Shown here: piece after piece, positions 55,885 to 64,000 of the stretch | Layout: every line of letters starts with the position of its first letter | Position numbering within the stretch: position 1 is the stretch's first letter | Source of the DNA: Apostichopus parvimensis | Taxonomy: Eukaryota > Echinodermata > Holothuroidea > Aspidochirotida > Stichopodidae | DNA length: 64,000 nt | Assembly: GCA_000934455.1 (NCBI GenBank) | Contig: KN887695.1 | Span: 1 to 64,000, forward strand | Direction: 5' to 3' | Made by a program: the position numbers and the translations under genes | Notes under the pieces: model-generated | What the model was told of the DNA's origin: nothing | Seen by the model: the letters and a program-made list of their open reading frames with translations, nothing else | The model's database searches: none

Positions 55885-58800
55885 AGTTAGAAAGATTATA
55901 ATGGTTCAAAATTTGAATTTACCACAATTTTTATTGTGTTAAATGACTTGCTGTACATTCATGTGTGATCATAGGACTACCCTTTCTATTTAGTAATCTG
56001 ACTATACATTGAAGATGATTACCAGATAAAATGTCATATTTCTCTGAGGAAGGATAAAAAAAGGTTTGGCTGTGCCACGTAGAAAGTGTGACCGTAGTTG
56101 ACACTTGAACATTACAGTATCTTTTCTAGCACACACATACTGTACTATTAATGACCTTAATTTCCTGTCCTCATTGAAGGTTTGCCACCTCGGAGGGCTG
56201 ACTGTATCTTCTCATGCAGTGATCAATTTATTTGGGTGAACACACTGACAGTGCATGTAATTTCCCCCACTGTGCATCTAATTTTCCAGTCTATTGCGAC
56301 ATGCACGACGTGAAAAAACTCTGAACTTTATTTCTGCCTTACAGTCATCTTTTCGAAAAGATTTCAACTCACATTATTAGATAGACACCCAGTATTCTAT
56401 ATGTAGCAAATAAACGTATGTTGCCTCTTTTGACTTTAAGCGTTCCCTTTTATGACTGTAAATAAAACCTGATATGCAATTTCTGTCCTTTCCACCTCCC
56501 CGTAATTTGCATTTTTCTCTCTTGAGAACTTGATTTCATTTGTCACTAACTTTTAGTCGCTACAAGCTACACATTTCTTTTCAAACGTCAGTGAAATATC
56601 GATCTCACAGTTCACCTGCGTAGTCATCGTGGACCCGCAAAGTATGCCCCCCTTTGCTGCCCTCTCTTTGGTCAATCTGATCATCCCTTTCATTGTACTA
56701 GCAGTTTTATTCAAGCCTTGACCCCATTTTACCTGAGAAGAGAAAAGACTACCTGAAGCCTGAGCTGGACAGGTGTGTTGACATGATTAGAAAGAAACTG
56801 ACAGTTGAAGAGATGGTATGACCATCCACTTTCTCAGGGACTGCATAAAGGTGAACAAATCGGAGGCAAAGAAAAGGGCAAAACAGACTATATTGTATTA
56901 ATACTGTACTCAAAAACTGAAGGAATCTGTGGAATAGAACTCTCCACGTACGTACGTAGGCTGTTGCTGCTGCTGATGGGAAATGTTCTAGTTTAATCCA
57001 TCTATCAATTTGAAATGGAGCATAAGACAGTCAGGTAATGTAAAGGGGCGTACTATCGTGTAATTCCAGTCGTTAATATCGCAAGAGCGTTTTGTTTTTG
57101 CAAGGTAGACTTGTCTTGTAAATTTATGGTCATCTTCTTTCAGAAATTTTGTAAGATTGTACATGGAAGACGTAATGAGTGTTGACAATGAAATTCTTCT
57201 AGATTCATCTTCATGCATGATTCAGAGATAAATTTTTACCTATAGGCTGTATCCTACAAACTTTAAGTCGTATGAAAATTGGGAACAACAAGTTTTAAGT
57301 ATTTATGTACAAGGCTGGTATCTTTTCATTATGTATGTGAGAGTCTGTGAGACCATACCAACATAAACTGTTTGAAATTCTGTTAATATTAAACCACTGA
57401 CAACAAGCCTGGTGGAGGTTAGCTGTCTGATAGTTTGTGATGTTCATAATTGAAGCCCAACAAACAGCATTGCTCTTTGACCAAGTTCCTTCATAGTAAA
57501 TGTATGTTAAAAACATTCTTAAGAAATAATCCACATGCTCTAAGATGCAAAACGAACAGTCAGTTATCTTATGTTCAAGCGCATCAGTTATAGTTGTAAG
57601 GTAAAGGTAGCCAGTCTACTGGTTAGGTATCAATACAATATAACAATAACTGATCAATCAATCGATAACAAACCATGACACAACAGATTTCATAAAGTGT
57701 GGTGGTATAGAAGCAACATAGCTGCATGTAGAACTGTGCATGGAATCTGCTTTGCGTGTATCATAGTTTTGTTTCATCATCTCTCCCATCTTGAAGTTAC
57801 TGGAGGCGAGTAAGTATCCCCGCTCATAAACTTCCCAAACCAGTAAGGTTTGGGAAACAGCAGTAAGATATGTATTTAAAGGTTCTTATTTCTTATACAA
57901 ATCATCTTCAGAAATGATTATATTTATTAAGCAGTTCAGAATTTTTTCTCATGCATATGCAGCTCGATGCAAGTTGAATCCAACTCAAGTGCGTTTCTCT
58001 CGTCATATATTATTATTCCCAATTAGGTCATAAACAATACATTATATGCACTGTAAAAATGCAATAAAGCATCACACAATAACAGCTATGAATCAAGCCC
58101 TTGTTGCTGTTTGCTGTACAGCAAATACAGCAGCAGCAGTCTTGTTCTATGCGTACAGGTATCATACATGTGTTTGCATACTGCTAGCATTAGGTTACTC
58201 ATACATAGACACATCATTCTGTACAGTATTCAATGTAGAGGTGGCTTCATATATATTATCTAGGCATGCTCTGAAAACCTCATTTCATCAGAGCTGAAGA
58301 AATGAGTCAGCCAAGGCTGCACAGTAGGCTTATAATATGTGAACTTACAACCACGTGTGCGGCTTACACACTTTCTTCCCAATAGGCCAGGTTGTCTCAC
58401 TCTAGTTTATTAATTTAACATTTAGAAAGAAAATAATTATAAGAAATGCCATCTATAGAATACATGCATTTATTGATGATATTTTTTAGGCAGGTGTAGA
58501 GAGTATAGCTGTGTACAGTTCCTTGAAGAAATTAATAATGCAACATATTGTTCTTAATTTGAGACAATAAATATTTATAAACATGTACACATATTGGTAC
58601 TGTATTAATAACATTAATAGCGCAGTTCAGAGTTAAGTATGCAAGGTGTCTCTTATTACTGAGAAGTGTACTCTCCTGGTTGGATGACGTGAAAAGAAAA
58701 AAAGTACTGGGAAGGTCGCTTCTTTCAAATTTGAGTTCAAGTTTATTTTTATATCCAAAGAGGGCAATTGCATGCTCGCAATAAATATATAAAGATATAA

Positions 58801-61106
58801 GAATGTATTAAAAAAATAAGATACAAATAACCAAGGAGGATAAGTGAGGTTAAGGTAGAAAAGTATAAATAGTGAAAACCAGAAACGTAACAATTAAATA
58901 GATTGTTTTAGAGTTAATACAACGAGTGATTATTGATGATCTGTGTCGATTAGTGGCAGCCTAAGGTAAAATAAATAATATAGGAACAATCAAAGATAGG
59001 GATGGGTTTTAGGGACAGAGGGAAAGTGGCAGTAGAAGAAGGGAAACATAAGTTGGTGAGTGAATATTGGACAAGATCTTTGCAAACCATGATACTTACA
59101 ACTCCTACAGTACATATGAACCTTACAGAATGGTTAAATCCGGAATGAAGAGGGCAATAATCTAAAGAGGTCAAGGGTCACAGTGCAAAGAACATTGCCA
59201 ATTGTCGTAAGGTAGGTAGAAAGGAGTGCATACAGTTTGTATAGGAGACAGGTAAGTATATTAGTTGATTAAAACCTAATGCAGTATTAGTTTTTGAGTG
59301 ACAACCCGATCTCATAAGTGCTATGTCATTGTTTTAGTTTATACAATTGCTGCCTATCTATGTCGTGTATAAATCTCGATCCAGGGTGAAGTTCATGACA
59401 TAGCAAAACATAGCATGCCTTTGTTTTTATGTCCGTTAATTGTCAATGATGCTTAAGTGTGTGATCGTCCCTATAAATCTTATGATATCTAATATTTTTC
59501 ATTAATTACTCAACAGAATAACATGGCAGTACTCTGACAAGTTTTGAGAATTTAATCCATTTGGACTACTAATATTAAAAGATTGATGTTTGTGGCCAGG
59601 ATGTTATCTTGATTTGTCAAAGCTCAAAAAAAAATAAAAATTTGATGTATCTAACTGTGCTGATCTTTAAGATAAAATTAATATGTGATAAGATCCCTGG
59701 AATGATCTTAAAAGTCTTTAAGGAATGGTAATGTTGACCCCTCAGTTCTGGCCTAATTGTTAATCTCAATCTATTGTTTTTATAAATTCTCATAACTCAA
59801 CCAAATTCCTTAATTTGGTCAAAAATGAGAAATAACTTGCAACCATTTTCTTACACACACTTTACAACACTATCATGTGTACTTTACTGTACATGGTTAG
59901 AACAGTACAGTTGTGATGTTGCATATTATTATTTTTTTCATATTATATTTTTGAAATGGTCTAATTCTTCAAAGGTCACCACCAATCACCCTTAAAATGC
60001 CAATAGTTCAATGGTTTTGCAATTTCAAGAAACTTACAAGTTTTGTTTCATTTCGTCCGAAAATATACACCAATGACCAGCCAGATGGATGTTGCTTTTT
60101 ACATCGTTGTGGGTGAATAATGGCGTTGTGGGTGAATAATGGAGTCCTTCGAAGAGCACGTACATTCAGTTGTCCATAACCTAATTTGTACTTGAGATTT
60201 GTGAGCCAAGGAGGCCGGCGAGGTGGCACGTAGCTGCTGTGTGAACACAATTTGGCTAGGGAATTAGGGGCGAGAGGATTTTTGCCCGAAATTTGGTCAG
60301 CATCATTGGACCAAAACAGATTCTTTTTTTTGGTAGGCCATATAGATGTCAGACCCTGTCTCAAATGTGGGGTTTGATTTATGGCTGGATTAAGGGCTAA
60401 ATGTGGGGTTTTGATGTGGCTGGATTAAGGGTTTGTGGATCTGCTATACTCTAAAGAATCAGTTATTTCACTCAAAAATTTAAAGTTAGCAAATGTAAGT
60501 GGTGCTAAAGTATTTCTGGCAAGTCTCTGTCCCCTACTGAACACCTAAGCTAGATTCTTCATGACACTGTAAGTTATTAAATGTGCACTTGAGACCGCCT
60601 GTCTGGCTCTCCCCCAAAATGCATCACACTAATTTCACAAAAGGTTATAGTCATGGTGCTATTTAATTAGTTGCTTATATTTAATTATTTAATTTGTTAA
60701 GATTCTGATGGACATTTATTCATATCTCGTTGATGTTTACTGTCACAGTCAAATTTGGACAGTTGCGCCAAGAGGGTGATGATATTTAACGGTTGTAGTG
60801 ACCAGGACTAGAATGCTGACCTAATGATTGTGATGCGTTTTCTTTAAGGTAACTCCTATAAAACATTTCAGTCTTGAATTTGATTTGAATTTATGCATGT
60901 ATTGTCTTTAATGATGTCAAACTAGTTAAACGCGTCACGATGTGAGAGGTATAAATTCAAAACTGAGGGTATTCTAAACTATCTGTTTTGAAAGAACAGA
61001 TTAAGTAAAAGAATGAGATTCTAACCAGTGGATTACTCGAGGATTTAGGATCACAAGGGATGTGGTTTACCAATGTGGTCCTTTTGTTGGTAGCAAATTG
61101 CAATCA
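55885..61106. other. intergenic, no gene recognised
   Basis: AT-rich sequence. Minus-strand open frames at 56988-57218, 57295-57534 and 60008-60364 look mildly protein-like, but I could match them to nothing. Small tandem duplications occur at 60106-60142 (19 bp) and 60363-60430 (about 34 bp). Confidence 0.55.
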
Positions 61107-61476
61107 TAAAGGCATTGAAGACTCGCCCCAAACCGCGTGCAGCCATCTGAAAAAGTTAACTTTCTGTTGCTTGCAAGCGATGTTTTGTTTGTGTCGCTAC
61201 AAAATGCAGACAGTAATGAAATGTGATACCTTAATTGTTATCTTTAGCTGGACCTGAGATGTCCATTGCTGTATCGTTTGTATACTGTGCTGTGGGTATT
61301 GACCGCAGCTGTATGTACTAACTGTACACTAGTGTCTAATTACCGATGGTAGCAAGCTGTGTGTGTATTTTCTGGGATCGATAGTGGTGTTTAACACTTC
61401 TGTTACACCTCAGTCGAAACTAGGTCAAATTACCGGCATGAGACGTTTCTTTTTGCGCAAGTCTTCACACCCTTTA
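61107..61476 (-). mobile_element. TTAA-type MITE, copy 2 (reverse orientation)
   Basis: It is the reverse complement of the element at 51879-52226, with shared CTACAAAATGCAGACAGTAA, TAGCTGGACCTGAGATGTCC and AGACGTTTCTTTTTGCGCAA. It carries about 25 bp absent from copy 1. TTAA is kept on the right; the left flank has ATAA. Confidence 0.75.
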
Positions 61477-62084
61477 ATTTAACCTATTTGTCTGCTTTCT
61501 TTTCATATGTGTGAAATTAAGCAGACCTTATTTTCACTCCATAATAGTGTCTTCTTGCAGACAGGATTTTCTTTGACATCTAGTGTTGGACTTTCACAAA
61601 GATAAGATTCAGTGGCGGAGTACAGTAGTTTATACTTTGAAGATGGAGGCCCTATTGAAATGAGTCATCCACCTAACAACAGCATGCATAAACAATTCAT
61701 TCAGTAGAATTTGCAATATTTTCTGAGATTTGTAGGTTAGATTTTATTCTCAAACAGTTGTAATGCCTGTATTGTTATGATTATTTTTTTTTGGGGGGGG
61801 GAGGGCCGAAGGGGGGAGATAGTGGGAGATAGGTATTGGATTGGATAGGAAATGGGATTTACTGTAGTAATGCAATACCTTTTGCCAAGAAGTCATAACT
61901 TGTGAAAATTCAGAGTATAGGTCAATAGAAAAAAAGAAAAGGTCCAAGAGAACACGTGTGCCCAAATGCATATAGTTTCTGCCATAGATTATCCTATATA
62001 CTGAGACATTTCTTGCTGTTTTTCATGGACTGAAGCCTGCAAGGTGTCTCATTACCATCTTTTATACCACCACCACCGCATACC

Positions 62085-62520
62085 ACCTAATTAAGTGTGA
62101 TTCATTTCTGTTTAATTGTTAAACAACAAGTAACCACTAAAATTTAACAAAACAACCAAGTGTCTATCTTAACCAGAATAGCCGCAACTTTGTACTGTGT
62201 GCATTTATAATGGGGTGGGGTGGCATTTTTCCATTCATTCATTCATTTATTCTCATACCACGGGTAATTAAGTGTGATATAATATTCATGTCTGTTGAAT
62301 CTTTGAACAGCTCAAATTTAACAAAAGTAAACATTAAAAGTGTCTTAACCAAATGGCCACAGAAGTTTGTAATATGCATTTTACCGTGGTTTGCGGTGTG
62401 GAATTACCATTCATACTTCCATCTCGCCTAATTAAGTGTGATGTTATTTTCATTTCTGTTTCATCTTTGAACATCCGGTAACCACTGAAATTGTAAAAAA
62501 AAAACTAAAATTAAGTGTCT
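62085..62520. repeat. diverged tandem repeat, about 160-180 bp unit
   Basis: TAATTAAGTGTGAT, then a T-rich stretch with TCTGTT, then ACAAGTAACCACTAAAATTT-like and TGTCTTAACCA(G/A)A words occur in the same order three times. Confidence 0.6.
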
Positions 62521-62808
62521 TAATCAGAAGGGAGAGATGTATGTACTGTGCATCATCAAAATATTTGCCAATTGTTTGTGTGTTTGAGGTTAACTTTGTG
62601 TGGGTTGTTGATAAACTTTATATAGCTATTGTGTGTAATTTGTATGTTTAGATAGAGGTTAATGTGTGTTTTGCTTGACTTGGAATGCACAAAGGAGTGG
62701 TACCAAGGCATGCTGTGATCTAGGACAGATACAGTACGATAGATAATATTTGTGAAGCGGCATTGCTATGGATGTGTATAACACTGCAGTATGTTCAAGG
62801 TGTTCTCA

Positions 62809-62890
62809 CCTCCACCCTCCCTCCCTCTTGCCCTCTGCCTCTCCCCCTCTGCCAACCCCTCCCCTCTGCAAACCCCTCCCCCTCCCTAAT
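62809..62890. repeat. C/T-rich tract
   Basis: CCTCC, CCCTC and CCCCTCC runs occupy about 80 bp. Confidence 0.8.
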
Positions 62891-63265
62891 CAAGAATAAT
62901 TGATAGATGGCAATCCCATTAATCACACAAATTTACCTTGTTGTCTGGGAAATATGAATGGTTAACTTTCAAGATATCTGCCAATAACAAAAAAAAGAAA
63001 GAAGAATCTTGCAGTTCACCACCGTTTGTATTTTTTTTTTCATTGCATGATAGTCTTGAGATTAATGAAGTTTATTTCTAATTAAGAACTGAAACTAAGG
63101 AAATTGGATAGGACTTATTACCTTCATTGAACAGTAAATGCTACACGGCATCTTTTCATTCATGTATCAATTTGTCCATTTTCCTTTGTGATACCAGTTG
63201 AGTTGTCATTCAATGGGAACGTCAGACAAGTTGCAATGATATATATTTCTGATATTTAATTGGAC

Positions 63266-63299
63266 CAGGGAGCTGCTACGTTAGAGTAGCAGCTCCCTG
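63266..63299. repeat. perfect 14-bp hairpin
   Basis: CAGGGAGCTGCTAC and GTAGCAGCTCCCTG pair perfectly around the 6-nt loop GTTAGA. Weakly paired flanks (TTGGAC/GATTGGAC) do not extend it into a pre-miRNA-sized stem. Confidence 0.85.
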
Positions 63300-64000
63300 A
63301 TTGGACAATGATCGATCCTACTGTACCACCACCATCGTTATCTGCCACAGGCAGGCCTATCATGACTTCGCAAATCGTAGGAAAAATATGCAAAAGGAAC
63401 TAATTGCATGGTTTGACATAGTTCTTTGTGTATATACATCCCTTATTAATATGCACACTATAAGCAGTTAAGTTTTATAATTGATCACGCTTAATATCAT
63501 TAACTTGGAAAATCTGTCAGACTAGTGCTGAATCTGATCTTCTTAGAAAGGGTGACATACGAAACAGATTAATATTAAGGATACAAGCAATTAAGACTAA
63601 TCAACTCTGTTCAAATTTTTGCTCATACTGTCCGTACATGTTTTATGAAAGAGTTAACTATTTACAACATCTTTTTTATCATAACTGTCTCCTCATATAA
63701 CATCTGATTTCCTCCCTGTCAGTTTTCTCGAGTCTAACTTGTCAGGAATGAAAACAGATATTAGCTCTGAACACCAACACGTCATTCAGAGAATATTACG
63801 TCAAATGAACCTTCGTCCAAAGTGCAAACAGATCATATTTTTAGAATATTTGCGTACCTTGGTTACACCTTCTTTTTTTTTTTTGTCGGTGGTTGCATTA
63901 TATCAATTTACTATTTAAATTCAATTGTGAATTCAAATTACTTTTCACCGTGCAAAGGGTTGGTTTTAAGTTTAGTCATTTTGCACTATGTGTAGAGATT

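Larger units (their letters stand above)
61477..64000. other. intergenic, no gene recognised
   Basis: It contains a G-run at 61793-61803, three loosely related segments containing TAATTAAGTGTGAT (about 62090, 62265 and 62430) and T-runs. No exon is recognised. Confidence 0.55.

Noticed and set aside
60008-60364. LINE endonuclease start (LNVRAL-like words) on the minus strand
   Set aside because: Only a six-residue resemblance is present, with no following catalytic motifs. Not enough to call an element.

Overview
The window is a gene-sparse, AT-rich piece of an animal nuclear genome. Coding exons are short, introns are GT-AG and kilobases long, and poly-C/poly-G tracts, microsatellites, minisatellites and small inverted-repeat transposons are abundant. 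The proteins (an Elk-type potassium channel, an Sp5-type zinc-finger factor, a C22orf15/CXorf65-type protein) and the repeat style suggest a marine invertebrate deuterostome, most likely an echinoderm and perhaps a sea cucumber. That assignment is inference; no species-specific marker was seen.

Region 1 (1 to about 24.5 kb, + strand) is the 3' part of an Elk (KCNH3/4/8-type) voltage-gated K+ channel gene. Fourteen exons in compatible phase encode 888 residues, from just after the PAS/eag domain through S1-S6, C-linker, cyclic-nucleotide-binding homology domain and C-terminal tail to the stop at 24448-24450. The N-terminal exons lie upstream of the window. The introns carry most of the repeats. 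The donor of the pore/S6 exon has been amplified into a 46-bp minisatellite, and the acceptor of the last exon is the end of a 45-bp minisatellite. Exon 13 occurs twice, in two near-identical segments of about 1.1 kb separated by a 50-N gap. This is probably a false (haplotype) duplication in the assembly.

Region 2 (24.5 to 40.5 kb) is mostly non-coding. It contains a nested pair of inverted-repeat transposons (25577-26356), a degenerate U2 snRNA-like sequence (30074), a compact uninterrupted minus-strand gene of the C22orf15/CXorf65 family (31681-32217), and two promoter-like clusters: a TALE/CCAAT cluster near 34.9 kb and a CCAAT/CRE cluster near 37.3 kb.

Region 3 (40.5 to 43.7 kb, + strand) is a complete two-exon Sp5 gene encoding 341 residues. 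It has SP box, Buttonhead box and three C2H2 fingers, an upstream segment with two TCF/LEF-type sites and three inverted CCAAT boxes, an intron with a 196-bp tandem duplication, and a poly(A) signal.

Region 4 (43.7 to 64 kb) has no recognisable protein gene. It holds non-autonomous transposons (AGGCGTAGG-type, a TTAA-flanked family present as two opposite copies, a hAT-type element with an 8-bp target duplication), a tRNA-headed SINE candidate, C/T-rich tracts and a perfect 14-bp hairpin. One weak candidate first exon lies at 46222-46254.

No CRISPR, operon or prokaryotic features were seen, and no intact retroelement was recognised. The genes do not form an evident functional unit. The most unusual signals are the splice-junction-derived minisatellites in the channel gene and a U2-snRNA-headed retrotransposed element with 12-bp target duplications (3488-3648).
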